DNA of 64,000 nt from Paenibacillus dendrobii (GCF_009807035.1 NZ_WUBI01000001.1:1736001-1800000); one strand, 5' to 3'; positions 7,290-15,989 are shown, counted from the stretch's first letter. Notes: generated by a model from the sequence alone, not told the origin. Numbers and translations: made by a program.

Positions 7290-8336
7290 TTAGCCATTGT
7301 TGTCTGTTGAACCAGCGTTATCCGTACTGTTTGGATCTGTTCCGTCAGACTGATTTCCGGATGTGTTGGAGCTTTGCGGATCAGCCAGTTTAAGCAGTAT
7401 ACGGGATGTTGATTTTCCGTCGGTCACCGTCTGGCCACCTACGGTTATCGTTGTTGCAGGCGAATAACCGGATTTAATATACAGGCCGGCGGAGTCGACT
7501 TGAAAACTCAAGGTCTCGCCTTCCTTCGTATTACCGAAAGACAGCTTCTCTCCATGAATATTTTCACCCTTGTAGACCTCTACCCAACTCTTGCCGGTAG
7601 CTTTGATTTCAACAGGTACGGACATGCCTGCAGGAGCCGTGACTTTAAAAATGGTGTCCTTACCCTTCTTGCCGTCCTGTTCTACGGAAACGGTCTGATC
7701 TCCCGGAGGCGTGGTGGTGCCGTTATCCGGATTTGTTCCGTCTGTATTTGTCCCATTGTCAGGCGGTGTTGTCGTCTGATCGCCACCTGCCGTGCCGCCG
7801 TTAGGTGTCTGGCCCGGTGTCGTATTATCCGTACCTTCGGCCGTTTTGCCCGGGTCCGAGGTCACCGGAGGCGTCGTCTCAGCCGGAGTTTTGGACGGGT
7901 CCTGCTGATTGTTCGTCACCTTCGACTGATCCACCTTCACAGACTTCGTGTGGGTCGCATTGTTCGCATACAAATAAATAACGACGATAATCAAAATGGG
8001 GAATATCCACATTAATGTCGTGGACAGCCACTTCACATTTCGTTCCGATGAACGATTGCTGCTGCGCTTTTGTATAACCGGCTCCATCGTTGGCTCCGGC
8101 TCCGCAGGCGCCTCCTGTTTATGGCCTTCAAGCAGCAGATCGGGATCCAATCCAACCGTTTCAGCGTAAGTTTTAATAAAGGCCCTCACGTAAAAACTGC
8201 CTGGAAGCACCTTGTAATCCCCTGCTTCGATGGCTTCCAAATATCTTTTGCGGATTTTTGTCATTTCTTGAACATCATCCAGACTCATGCCTTTTTGCAG
8301 CCTGGCTTCTCTTAGCTGTTGTCCCAATTCGGACAT
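7290..8336 (-). CDS. rodZ: RodZ-like helix-turn-helix membrane protein (YmfM)
   Basis: The 348-residue protein has the RodZ layout. An N-terminal HTH_25 domain (about 4-66) includes REARLQKGMSLDDVQEMTKI and LPGSFYVRAFIKTYAE. A basic segment and a transmembrane helix (about 103-123) follow, then a low-complexity Thr/Pro/Gly/Asn/Asp linker (about 130-225), a C-terminal DUF4115 beta domain (about 230-315) and a Ser/Asn/Asp-rich tail. RodZ links MreB filaments to the membrane and helps set rod shape. The ribosome site AGGAGGTGATG is near-perfect. Synteny with ymfK upstream and pgsA downstream matches B. subtilis ymfM. Confidence 0.9.
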   Translation of the reverse strand: MSELGQQLREARLQKGMSLDDVQEMTKIRKRYLEAIEAGDYKVLPGSFYVRAFIKTYAETVGLDPDLLLEGHKQEAPAEPEPTMEPVIQKRSSNRSSERNVKWLSTTLMWIFPILIIVVIYLYANNATHTKSVKVDQSKVTNNQQDPSKTPAETTPPVTSDPGKTAEGTDNTTPGQTPNGGTAGGDQTTTPPDNGTNTDGTNPDNGTTTPPGDQTVSVEQDGKKGKDTIFKVTAPAGMSVPVEIKATGKSWVEVYKGENIHGEKLSFGNTKEGETLSFQVDSAGLYIKSGYSPATTITVGGQTVTDGKSTSRILLKLADPQSSNTSGNQSDGTDPNSTDNAGSTDNNG

Positions 8337-8364
8337 ACCATCACCTCCTAATCACAAGTTATAT

Positions 8365-9150
8365 TTAAATGTCGTCATTGTAGGAACTGGTAAAAGTATC
8401 ATAAATGATTTCTTCGTTCGGATTGTTTCGAAGCTCAACAATAATATCGAAATCATCGAATGTATATTCTGATTCTTGCACGAACACATCCGGATGCTCG
8501 ATTACCTTCGTACAAGGCATTTCCATAATATCCTGCAACAAATTATAATGGCGCTCATTCGAACGGATCGTACTGACGATTCCATCGATAATGAATACGT
8601 TCCCCGGATTCATCTCATCTTCAGAGAGCTGACTTCTGACGGTCTGACGGAGCAATGTCGAGGAGACAAACGTCCAGCGCTTCATTGCGCATACGCTGCC
8701 TGCAATAATGGATTCCGTTTTACCTACACGCGGCATTCCGCGAAGGCCGATGACCTGATTTCCGCTCTTCTTAAATAATTCACCCAAAAAATCGACAAGT
8801 AATCCGAGCTCGTCCCGGGTAAACCGAAAAGTTTTACGGTCATCCGAATCTCGATCAATATAACGTCCGTGACGAACAGCAAGAATATCGACCAGCTTAG
8901 GTTCACGCAATGCGCAAACCGTAATGCTATCCACCTTTTTGAGCATGGCTCCCATCAGGCTGATCTTCTCGTCATCATCGGTTTCAAGAAGCATTCCCCG
9001 CGTCTTGCCTTCGACGCCGTTAATCGTTAATATATTAACCTCCAGCATACCGAGCAGAGATGCAATATCCCCCAGCAGGCCCGGACGGTTCTTATGTATC
9101 CTGTATTCCATGTACCATTGCTTCGTTTGCTTCGTTTGATTAAATTCCAC
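8365..9150 (-). CDS. ymfK: YmfK family protein (DUF3388): ACT-like domain plus P-loop motif
   Basis: The family is uncharacterised. Residues about 13-80 (EYRIHKNRPGLLGDIASLLG, then VNILTINGVEGKTRGML) look like an ACT amino-acid-binding domain. Residues 138-145 are GMPRVGKT, an exact Walker A pattern, and VFIIDG at 185-190 resembles a Walker B strand. This suggests a ligand-sensing nucleotide-binding protein. The start is GTG at 9150 with GAGGTG 5 nt upstream. The gene is 28 nt upstream of rodZ and probably co-transcribed with it. Conservation of this pair in Bacilli hints at an envelope or shape link, which is inference. Confidence 0.88.
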   Translation of the reverse strand: MEFNQTKQTKQWYMEYRIHKNRPGLLGDIASLLGMLEVNILTINGVEGKTRGMLLETDDDEKISLMGAMLKKVDSITVCALREPKLVDILAVRHGRYIDRDSDDRKTFRFTRDELGLLVDFLGELFKKSGNQVIGLRGMPRVGKTESIIAGSVCAMKRWTFVSSTLLRQTVRSQLSEDEMNPGNVFIIDGIVSTIRSNERHYNLLQDIMEMPCTKVIEHPDVFVQESEYTFDDFDIIVELRNNPNEEIIYDTFTSSYNDDI

Positions 9151-9252
9151 CTTGACACCTCATCTGAACTTTTCCCACTTATTTCGACAAAATAAACCTG
9201 CAACCCTTGCGGGAGAGGCTCACTTTCACTGCCATAATATTGGGTCACGTTA

Positions 9253-9281
9253 ATGATATATAAAATACTAGCGAAAAACAA
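9253..9281 (-). promoter_or_regulatory. Candidate sigma-A promoter of ymfK-rodZ
   Basis: TTGTTT and TATCAT are spaced 17 nt apart on the minus strand, just after the ymfJ terminator; an overlapping TTGAAC-17-TTTATA alternative also exists. Confidence 0.4.
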
Positions 9282-9302
9282 GTTCAATACTGTAACCATT
9301 AG

Positions 9303-9330
9303 AGAAAAGCCCCCGATCGGGGGCTTTTCT
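9303..9330 (-). terminator. Intrinsic terminator after ymfJ
   Basis: A perfect 28-nt palindrome (arms AGAAAAGCCCCC) lies 43 nt after the ymfJ stop codon. The stem ends in TTTTCT on both strands, so it may be bidirectional. Confidence 0.8.
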
Positions 9331-9373
9331 CACAATATATTGACCTTTTTGAGCTTTGTTCCTGACCAGACGA

Positions 9374-9625
9374 TCAGATGTTTTTCTTTGCCAGCTTGAC
9401 CATCAGGCGGGCAATGGTATGGCGTTCTTCCTTGTTGCCGACTTCCCATAACTCTTTCAGTGCGCGGTTGGAGGAGTTTTGAGGGTCCACCTTCTCATCC
9501 AAAAAGTCACCGATTTCGTAAGCAAGGCTGGCGATGGTATCTTCGCTCATCCCCATTTTTTCTGCTTGCACGACGCGCTCTCCCAGAAACTTTTTCCAGG
9601 TATCGAAATTTTTGAGTACGGTCAT
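9374..9625 (-). CDS. ymfJ: DUF3243 protein YmfJ
   Basis: This 83-residue soluble protein begins MTVLKNFDTWKKFLGERVVQA and ends in a basic helix (RLMVKLAKKNI), matching the DUF3243 family (B. subtilis YmfJ, about 85 residues), whose function is unknown. The sequence looks all-helical. The ATG is chosen because GGGAGGA lies 8 nt upstream; the open frame extends 26 codons further without a ribosome site. It lies 116 nt downstream of ymfI and ends in a strong terminator. Confidence 0.88.
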   Translation of the reverse strand: MTVLKNFDTWKKFLGERVVQAEKMGMSEDTIASLAYEIGDFLDEKVDPQNSSNRALKELWEVGNKEERHTIARLMVKLAKKNI

Positions 9626-9741
9626 TGATAAGTCCTCCCTTGGGCTGTGGCGCATGAGATTTAAAATCAACAATTGTAATATAACCTCAATGGCCTGTAA
9701 CAATACAAGGCGGAATCATCCAACCGTTCTATAAAATGACA

Positions 9742-10515
9742 TCAGGTAATCCAGCCCCCGTTGGGGCTGATCACCTGACCATTGATATAACCGGACTCCG
9801 GAAGTGCCAGGAAGTACACCAATGACGAAATCTCATCCGGCGTAGCAAGTCTTCCCGCAGGTATTTCCTCCTCCAGCATCCGCTTCTCCTCCGCATCAAG
9901 GTGTCCAAGCATTTCCGTATTCACGGCACCAGGAGCGACAGCATTCACCGTAACGCCTGACGGAGCAAGCTCCTTGGCCAATGCCTTGGTAAACGCGTTA
10001 ATGCCGCCTTTCGTCGTTGAATACAGCACTTCACAGGAAGCGCCGGAGATTCCCCAGACGGAGGACATATTGATGATACGGCCATAGCGCTGGGATATCA
10101 TGAAGGGCATGAATGCCTGTGTACACATAAACAGCCCTTTCAAGTTGACCGCCATCACTTCATCCCACTGCTCTTCCGTTACATCCGCAAGCATCCCGTA
10201 ATGGGATATGCCGGCGTTATTAATCAGAATATCCGGCATAAGCCCGTGACTTTCAAGCTTATCCCGCATGCGCAGAATCTGCTGGTTGTCTTTCAGATCC
10301 GCCGATACAGTCAGAACTTTCGCTCCATGCTGCATGCAGCGGCGAGCCACGTCATTGGCTGCTTCATGCGAGGAGCCATAATGTATGACCACTTTCATCC
10401 CGACCTGTGCAAAGCGTTCAGCAATCGCTGCACCGATCCCCCTGCTTGCGCCTGTAACCAACACCGTCGTATCTCCTAGAGCTTTCGCTAAGCCTTCCTC
10501 TCCCAGGCCGGCCAT
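9742..10515 (-). CDS. ymfI: Short-chain dehydrogenase YmfI (EF-P modification)
   Basis: The 257-residue protein is a classical SDR with TGASRGIG (residues 21-28), NNAG, and the catalytic Ser-Tyr-Lys set SS-V-W...YSTTK (Y165, K169). In B. subtilis YmfI reduces the 5-aminopentanone on elongation factor P to 5-aminopentanol, needed for full EF-P activity at polyproline stretches and for swarming. The start ATG overlaps the ymfH stop (TAATG), indicating translational coupling; the longer open frame upstream lies inside ymfH. Assignment to EF-P modification rests on synteny with ymfF and ymfH. Confidence 0.92.
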   Translation of the reverse strand: MAGLGEEGLAKALGDTTVLVTGASRGIGAAIAERFAQVGMKVVIHYGSSHEAANDVARRCMQHGAKVLTVSADLKDNQQILRMRDKLESHGLMPDILINNAGISHYGMLADVTEEQWDEVMAVNLKGLFMCTQAFMPFMISQRYGRIINMSSVWGISGASCEVLYSTTKGGINAFTKALAKELAPSGVTVNAVAPGAVNTEMLGHLDAEEKRMLEEEIPAGRLATPDEISSLVYFLALPESGYINGQVISPNGGWIT

Positions 10516-11795
10516 TACGGATTCACCACGATCGAAACAGCCAACTGATTCCAATCCGTATGCTCTTGCAAACGGTCATTGACTTCTTTTAATGTAATCG
10601 ATTCGTAAACCTGTACTACGGAGAAAAAATCGCTGTCGCGGAACTGATAGCGTGTAAACTCATGGGCGATATTCTCCGGCGAGTTCAGCATTCGCAAATA
10701 TCCGCCGATTTTCTTTTTGCGTGCCCGTTCAAAATCCTCTTCCTTAAATCCGTTCTTCAGGATCTTGTCGACTTCCTCCTGCACTCTGGCGAGCAGTTTA
10801 TCCGGATCCGGAGTGTCCCCACCCACAGCCGAGAAAGCATATTGCGGGGAACTGTTGTATTCGTGAGAAAATCCGTCCGAGATTAGATCTTCGTCATACA
10901 GCTTCTGATATAGCTCTGTACTTGAGCCAAAAAGCAGGTCGAGCATCAGCTTGCTGGTCAGATCGCGGCGGAGGAGTTCTTTGCCAGTGGCTCCTACGTG
11001 CTTTTCCTTGAAACCGAAAAGGCATTTAGGCATGGATACAGCCAGTTTGGCAATGCGGCGTTTCTCGGCCACTTCCTCCTTTTCCGGATCGAACAAGCGC
11101 TTGATATCGCCTTGCGGTTTGTAATCCTTCGCGGCCTGATTGGACCGAACGAGCTCAAAAATCTCCTCGGGTTTCACGCCACCCACAACAAAGAGCAGCA
11201 TGTTGCTTGGATGGTAAAACGCATTATAGCAAGTATAAAGCGTTTCTTTGGTGATCGTGCTGATGGACTCCACCGTACCTGCGATATCGATATGGACCGG
11301 ATGAATTTTGTACATCGCTTCGATCAGGCCGAAGTAAACCCGCCAGTCGGCGTTATCCAAATACATATTGATTTCCTGCCCGATGATCCCTTTTTCTTTT
11401 TCGACATTTTGGTCCGTAAAATAGGGATGCTGCACAAAGTTGACCAATGTCTCCAGGTTTTTCTCGATATTTTCCGTGGCCGAAAACAGGTAAACCGTCT
11501 GGTCAAAGCTTGTGAATGCATTGGCTGACGCCCCGTTGGAAGCAAAAGTCGCGAAGATATCGCCTTCGGGTTCCTCGAACATCTTATGCTCCAGAAAATG
11601 CGCGATTCCGTCCGGAACGGATATCTCTTCCTGTCCTTCCACGCGGAAATGGTTATCCACCGACCCGTATTTCGTGGCGAATGTTGCATACATTTTTTGG
11701 AACCCCGGTTTAGGAAGTACATACACATGAAGTCCATTGTCCATCACTTCCTTGTACAGGGTTTCCTGCAAGTTGTCGAACTGAAGTTTTTCCAC
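10515..11795 (-). CDS. ymfH: M16 family zinc protease-like protein (EF-P modification), active-site motif intact
   Basis: The 426-residue M16 protein has the inverted zinc motif HFLEH (H66, E69, H70) and a downstream glutamate segment (EKEKGIIGQEI). It matches B. subtilis YmfH, one of the proteins required for EF-P 5-aminopentanol modification. It is paired with ymfF, 3 nt upstream, which lacks the motif; M16 pairs of one active and one inactive subunit are typical. The start is GTG at 11795 with AAGGAGG 8-9 nt upstream, inside the last codons of ymfF. Confidence 0.93.
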   Translation of the reverse strand: MEKLQFDNLQETLYKEVMDNGLHVYVLPKPGFQKMYATFATKYGSVDNHFRVEGQEEISVPDGIAHFLEHKMFEEPEGDIFATFASNGASANAFTSFDQTVYLFSATENIEKNLETLVNFVQHPYFTDQNVEKEKGIIGQEINMYLDNADWRVYFGLIEAMYKIHPVHIDIAGTVESISTITKETLYTCYNAFYHPSNMLLFVVGGVKPEEIFELVRSNQAAKDYKPQGDIKRLFDPEKEEVAEKRRIAKLAVSMPKCLFGFKEKHVGATGKELLRRDLTSKLMLDLLFGSSTELYQKLYDEDLISDGFSHEYNSSPQYAFSAVGGDTPDPDKLLARVQEEVDKILKNGFKEEDFERARKKKIGGYLRMLNSPENIAHEFTRYQFRDSDFFSVVQVYESITLKEVNDRLQEHTDWNQLAVSIVVNP

Positions 11796-11798
11796 CGG

Positions 11799-13082
11799 TT
11801 ATTCCTCCTTCTGCCCCTTCAGGAAATAGATCGTATCCAGCTCAAATGTAGCCGCAGCTGCCTTTACATCCTCAATCTGAATTGCCTCCACCTGTTGCAG
11901 CAGCTCTGCGCGCGGGCGGTCCTTGCCGGAGAATTGGCGGTTGAAATCATACGCGATCATTTCAAAGGCGGAATCGTCGATTTCAAGCAGCAGATTCCGG
12001 ATCATCGCTTTGGTTTGGGACATTTCGAGGTCGGTAATGTTACCTGCGCGCATCTCCTCAAGCTGCTTCTTGATAATTTCGAGCGCCTTCTCGTAGTTTT
12101 GAATTTCGATACCCGACTGAATCGTACCGATGCCTTTATGTCCGTCGTAGCGGGAAGAGGCGTAGTATGCCAGGCTTTCTTTTTCACGCACATTCATGAA
12201 AAGCTTTGAATGCGGATAGCCCCCCAATATTCCGTTATACATAAGCACGGCGGCATACTGCTCATCGGCATATGTAATGGAAGTGCGGAGTCCCAGATTC
12301 AGCTTGCCCTGGCTGACTTCCATCTTTTCAACCACGGTCCGTACCTCATCGGCCTTGCGGGTCGATACTTCCTGTTTGTAAGCACATTCCTTAGAATCGG
12401 AACCGAACGCAAAATACTTATCCACGAGCTGCTCCACTTCTTCAAGCGTTGTATCGCCGACTACATACAGGTCCATGCTCGCCGTATCCAGCCAATGCCG
12501 GTAAGCCTTGTATAGGCTTTCGGGCGTGATGCCTTCCAGATCCTTGCGTTGTCCAAGGGGATGCAATCGGTACGGCTCATTGCGGCACATCTCCTCGATG
12601 CAGCGTTCCGAAGCGTATCTAATTTTATCGTTCACGATGGCTTCCAGCTTTTTTCGCACATTTTCTTTTTCAGCCTGTACGTAGCTGCTGCGGAAGTAAC
12701 CGTTTTCCAGCGCAGGGCGCGTAACCACCTCGCCTAGAAACGCAAAGGAATCTTCGAGCAGACTGCCCTCGTTTTTGACAAAGGAATCATTAATGGTATC
12801 CATACGGAACTGAACCATCTGATAATTGCCCCGCTTATATACATCAAAGCCAAAACCCGCTCCATACATTTGCTCCAATTGCTCGCGGAACTGTCTCGTT
12901 TCTGGATAGGATTCGGTTCCGCGTCTTAATACAAATGGAGTTAGGGCCGTTGCCGTTACCGTATCCTCTGCGAGAGGAATGCCTGTATAAAGCGAAACGG
13001 CAAACGTTTTGAAGCGTTTCGTAGGCAGAACGTGAATCCTCATGCGCCCCGTGTTACCATGTTGAAATGCTGTTTTATTCAA
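11799..13082 (-). CDS. ymfF: M16 family protein lacking the zinc motif (EF-P modification)
   Basis: The 427-residue protein has the overall M16 peptidase fold sequence (VLPTKRFKTFAVSLYTGIPL, LTPFVLRRGTESYP) but no HxxEH, so it is probably the non-catalytic partner of YmfH. In B. subtilis ymfF is needed for EF-P modification. The start is TTG at 13082 with GGAG 9 nt upstream. It heads the operon ymfF-ymfH-ymfI, with a candidate promoter directly upstream. Confidence 0.93.
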   Translation of the reverse strand: MNKTAFQHGNTGRMRIHVLPTKRFKTFAVSLYTGIPLAEDTVTATALTPFVLRRGTESYPETRQFREQLEQMYGAGFGFDVYKRGNYQMVQFRMDTINDSFVKNEGSLLEDSFAFLGEVVTRPALENGYFRSSYVQAEKENVRKKLEAIVNDKIRYASERCIEEMCRNEPYRLHPLGQRKDLEGITPESLYKAYRHWLDTASMDLYVVGDTTLEEVEQLVDKYFAFGSDSKECAYKQEVSTRKADEVRTVVEKMEVSQGKLNLGLRTSITYADEQYAAVLMYNGILGGYPHSKLFMNVREKESLAYYASSRYDGHKGIGTIQSGIEIQNYEKALEIIKKQLEEMRAGNITDLEMSQTKAMIRNLLLEIDDSAFEMIAYDFNRQFSGKDRPRAELLQQVEAIQIEDVKAAAATFELDTIYFLKGQKEE

Positions 13083-13142
13083 GGTCCAAAACTCCTTTAG
13101 CCGTGAATTTGTCTGTCGCTTTCACTTGTGAATATGTTCCAT

Positions 13143-13170
13143 TCTATACCATTACAAAGTCAAGAAGCAA
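13143..13170 (-). promoter_or_regulatory. Candidate promoter of ymfF-ymfH-ymfI
   Basis: TTGCTT and TATAGA are spaced 16 nt, with an extended -10 TG one base before TATAGA, on the minus strand. The -35 overlaps the downstream arm of the sleB terminator. Confidence 0.4.
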
Positions 13171-13194
13171 CCGAAGACAAACCCTCCGGTTGCT
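13166..13194 (-). terminator. Intrinsic terminator after sleB
   Basis: AGCAACCG pairs with CGGTTGCT over a 13-nt loop, followed by TCTTGACTTTG on the minus strand. It lies about 20 nt after the sleB stop codon. Confidence 0.6.
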
Positions 13195-13214
13195 GTTTTG
13201 GGGAATGAAAAACC

Positions 13215-14036
13215 CTACATGCAAAAGATATGCTGTCCGATGGTTTTAACTTGCGGTCTGGACCAAATCCACTTGGATGTAGCTGTTTTCGGGTTGAAGT
13301 AATACAGGCAGCCTCCTGACGGATCCCAGCCGTTTAATGCCTGCTGAACAGCCTTACGAGCCACGTCATTCGGATCGAGCCAGATTTGGCCATCCGCTAC
13401 CGCCGTAAACGCACCGGGCTGGAAAATGACTCCGTGAACCGTATTCGGGAAACTAGGTGATTTAACTCGGTTCAGAATGACGGCAGCTACGGCTACTTGA
13501 CCCTCGAAAGGCTCGCCGCGTGATTCGCCATATACCGCATTAGCCATGATCTTCAAATCATTTTCTGATAATCCCATCGTATTGGCTGAAGCCATCGATT
13601 CATTCTTATTTCCTTCGCCCCCACCTTTATTATTAGTAGCGGCTTGACCTTTACCTGCGGCGGACTCGGATGGCTTCCAATTCTTCGTTGCGTTGTACAG
13701 CTTCAATTTCGTCTTGGCTCCAACCGTGCCGTCCACCTTCATGCCGAATTCCGACTGAAACCATTTGACCGACTTTAATGTAGTCCAGCCGTATTGACCA
13801 TCGATCTTGCCGTTATAGAATCCGAGAAACTTCAAGCGTCCCTGCAGCTCATAGATATCCTGCCCGGAAGAACCATACTTCAAGGTCGTTGTCCCGAATG
13901 TCGGAACGGCTTCCTCTTGGAGGTGATGTTTATCGGATAGGGCCTTATCCTCCGTTCGAAACTGAAAACCTGCAAATGCCGCAGCTGACAAAAGGACCAC
14001 GAGTCCCAACATGATCCACAATTTTGCTTTTTTCAT
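13215..14036 (-). CDS. sleB: Spore cortex-lytic enzyme SleB
   Basis: SleB is the lytic transglycosylase that degrades the muramic-delta-lactam cortex during germination. The 273-residue precursor has an N-terminal signal/anchor (about 5-23), a peptidoglycan-binding domain (about 52-112; LKYGSSGQDIYELQGRL, FLGFYNGKIDGQYG), a Ser/Gly/Asn linker, and a Hydrolase_2 catalytic domain from about 157 with the expected catalytic Glu in VYGESRGE (E171). The ATG has AAGG 12 nt upstream, which is long. A perfect sigma-G promoter precedes it. In Bacillus sleB is followed by its stabiliser gene ypeB; no ypeB is adjacent here. Confidence 0.95.
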   Translation of the reverse strand: MKKAKLWIMLGLVVLLSAAAFAGFQFRTEDKALSDKHHLQEEAVPTFGTTTLKYGSSGQDIYELQGRLKFLGFYNGKIDGQYGWTTLKSVKWFQSEFGMKVDGTVGAKTKLKLYNATKNWKPSESAAGKGQAATNNKGGGEGNKNESMASANTMGLSENDLKIMANAVYGESRGEPFEGQVAVAAVILNRVKSPSFPNTVHGVIFQPGAFTAVADGQIWLDPNDVARKAVQQALNGWDPSGGCLYYFNPKTATSKWIWSRPQVKTIGQHIFCM

Positions 14037-14084
14037 ATGGCAGCTCTACCTTTCTCTTGTGAGTTTGACTAGGATGGCTACGGT

Positions 14085-14114
14085 TATTATGACAAGAGCC
14101 ACCATGAACTATGC
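14085..14114 (-). promoter_or_regulatory. sigma-G promoter of sleB
   Basis: GCATA and CATAATA are spaced 18 nt on the minus strand, a full match to the forespore sigma-G consensus GMATR-18-CATNMTA. This agrees with late forespore expression of sleB in Bacillus. Confidence 0.7.
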
Positions 14115-14188
14115 ACATTGCAAAAGAAAGGTTGGAAATTTCTTGGTCCCTGCTGAAAGACGGCAATGTATGCAGTACGTTCAATTTA

Positions 14189-14228
14189 AAAACGGCCTAA
14201 TGTACATTCATGTACAACAGGCCGTTTT
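14189..14228 (-). terminator. Intrinsic terminator after ytcD
   Basis: AAAACGGCCT pairs perfectly with AGGCCGTTTT, with a secondary TACAT/ATGTA stem inside the loop. It lies 39 nt past the ytcD stop codon and upstream of the sleB promoter; the A/T flanks could allow bidirectional use. Confidence 0.75.
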
Positions 14229-14266
14229 CACATCTATGATGAATCCTTATTTGCTCATGACATTCC

Positions 14267-14647
14267 CTATGACTCAGTAACCGGTTCGTCCGATTTGTTC
14301 AAGACGTTATCTTCGAGCACCATGAATTTATCCCCGTACTCCCTGATAATATGCCGTTCCCCCCAAGCACACAGCGAATCCAAAATCGATTTCAAACTCC
14401 AGCCGTACTCACTGAGCTCATATTCGACTTTGGGCGGAACCTGATTGTACACGATCCGGGTTACGATCCCGTCATCCTCCAGTTCTCTAAGCTGCTGTGT
14501 CAGCATCTTTTGGGTGATGTTAGGCATAAGCCGGCGTAAATCGCTGGTTCGCTTTTTTCCATAAGTTAAATGACATAGGATGACACACTTCCATTTGCCC
14601 CCGATGACCTCAAGCGTTGCTTCTACGGAAATATTATATTTTTTCAT
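14267..14647 (-). CDS. ytcD: HxlR-family transcriptional regulator (YtcD-like)
   Basis: The 126-residue protein is a winged-helix HxlR regulator: it contains the family core VIGGKWKCVILCHLTYGKKRTSDLRR (written in part), LTQQLRELEDDGIV and VEYELSEYGWSL. HxlR proteins bind palindromes as dimers and often sense thiol-reactive or electrophilic compounds through an N-terminal cysteine; here candidate cysteines are in KWKCVILCHL. It is divergent from ytbD and ytbE, the same trio as in B. subtilis. AGGAGG lies 7 nt before the ATG. Ligand and mode are not known. Confidence 0.9.
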   Translation of the reverse strand: MKKYNISVEATLEVIGGKWKCVILCHLTYGKKRTSDLRRLMPNITQKMLTQQLRELEDDGIVTRIVYNQVPPKVEYELSEYGWSLKSILDSLCAWGERHIIREYGDKFMVLEDNVLNKSDEPVTES

Positions 14648-14683
14648 TTCAATGGTCCTCCTGTCGGTCTATAGGAACTTTTT

Positions 14684-14698
14684 AGTACCTATGGTACT
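14684..14698. promoter_or_regulatory. Palindromic operator candidate between ytcD and ytbD
   Basis: AGTACC-TAT-GGTACT is a perfect inverted repeat in the 133-nt divergent intergenic region. Its position suggests that YtcD binds here to control both its own gene and ytbDE. Confidence 0.55.
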
Positions 14699-14780
14699 TT
14701 AAAGTGCGTACTGTTCATTTTGTATCTTGGCCCCCATAATAACACTCACCGGCCGGGATGACTAGACAGGAGTGAAGGGA

Positions 14781-15989
14781 ATGCCTCAAGACAACAGAAA
14801 AAGCATGTTTGCGCTTCTGGCATTAGCCATCAGCGCATATGCAATCGGAACAACCGAGTTTATCAGTGTGGGACTGCTACCTCTCATTGCGAGGGATTTA
14901 AATATATCGGTAACGCTCACAGGATTGACAGTCACTTTGTATGCTTTGGGGGTTACCTTTGGGGCTCCGGTACTCACCTCATTAACCATGGGCATGTCCC
15001 GCAAGAAGCTGTTGATTGGAATTATGCTTGTGTTTATAGCGGGAAACGGAACGGCGGCATTGTCCGGTGGCATCACCATGCTGCTGGTGGGACGCATTAT
15101 ATCTGCGCTGGCTCACGGTGTATTCATGTCCGTGGGTACGACCATTGCTGCGGATATGGTATCTGAGAACCGCCGCGCCAGCGCGATTGCGATCCTATTC
15201 TCTGGCCTTACGATCGCCACAGTCACGGGTGTGCCGCTGGGTACTTTTATCGGCCAACAGCTCGGATGGCGCGCGGCCTTCTTCACGATTGCCGTTATAG
15301 GAGTTATCGCTCTGATTGCAAATATGATCCTGATTCCCGCCCATCTGCGGAGGGGAGCGAAAACGCCTGTGAGAGAGCAGGTCAAGCTGGTTACGAATAG
15401 TCGCCTGCTGCTTGCTTTTTTGATTACCGCTCTTGGTTACGGGGGAACTTTCGTCGTCTTTACTTATTTATCCCCTCTGCTGCACAATATAACAGGGTTC
15501 AAAGAATCGACTGTCGCATTTATACTCTTGCTTTATGGTATCGCCATCGCCATCGGCAACGTCATCGGAGGCAAGGCGGCGAACAGAAAGCCATTATCAG
15601 CACTATTTGTGATGTTTTTACTGCAAGCGATCATCCTGCTGGTTCTTACGTTTACGGCACCGTTTAAGACAGCAGCACTCATCACCATCTTCCTAATGGG
15701 GCTGCTGGCATTCATGAATGTTCCCGGACTGCAGGCTTACGTCGTTATGCTGGCGGAGCGCTATGCTCCAAAAGCGGTTGATGTAGCCTCGGCCGTAAAT
15801 ATCGCTGCATTCAATGCGGGGATAGCCCTTGGCGCTTATTTAGGGGGAATCGTAACCGACACTATAGGCATCGTTCATACCGGATGGGTGGGAGCCGTGA
15901 TGGTAGCAGCCGCTGTCCTGTTAACCGGATGGAGCCAATTTTTGCAAAGAAAAGATGCAGTCTCGAATGTACAAAATAATGTGGAATGA
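14781..15989 (+). CDS. ytbD: MFS efflux transporter (YtbD-like)
   Basis: The 402-residue protein has about twelve hydrophobic helices and the drug-efflux MFS signatures GTTEFISVGLLPLIARDL in helix 1, the loop motif TMGMSRKKLL between helices 2 and 3, and a motif C-like GVPLGTFIGQQLGWR. It belongs to the AraJ/PbuE-like group of proton antiporters; the substrate cannot be read from the sequence. The ATG at 14781 has AGGAG 8 nt upstream; an in-frame GTG at 14772 overlaps that site. It is the first gene of the plus-strand pair with ytbE and divergent from ytcD, the probable repressor. Confidence 0.92.
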   Translation: MPQDNRKSMFALLALAISAYAIGTTEFISVGLLPLIARDLNISVTLTGLTVTLYALGVTFGAPVLTSLTMGMSRKKLLIGIMLVFIAGNGTAALSGGITMLLVGRIISALAHGVFMSVGTTIAADMVSENRRASAIAILFSGLTIATVTGVPLGTFIGQQLGWRAAFFTIAVIGVIALIANMILIPAHLRRGAKTPVREQVKLVTNSRLLLAFLITALGYGGTFVVFTYLSPLLHNITGFKESTVAFILLLYGIAIAIGNVIGGKAANRKPLSALFVMFLLQAIILLVLTFTAPFKTAALITIFLMGLLAFMNVPGLQAYVVMLAERYAPKAVDVASAVNIAAFNAGIALGAYLGGIVTDTIGIVHTGWVGAVMVAAAVLLTGWSQFLQRKDAVSNVQNNVE

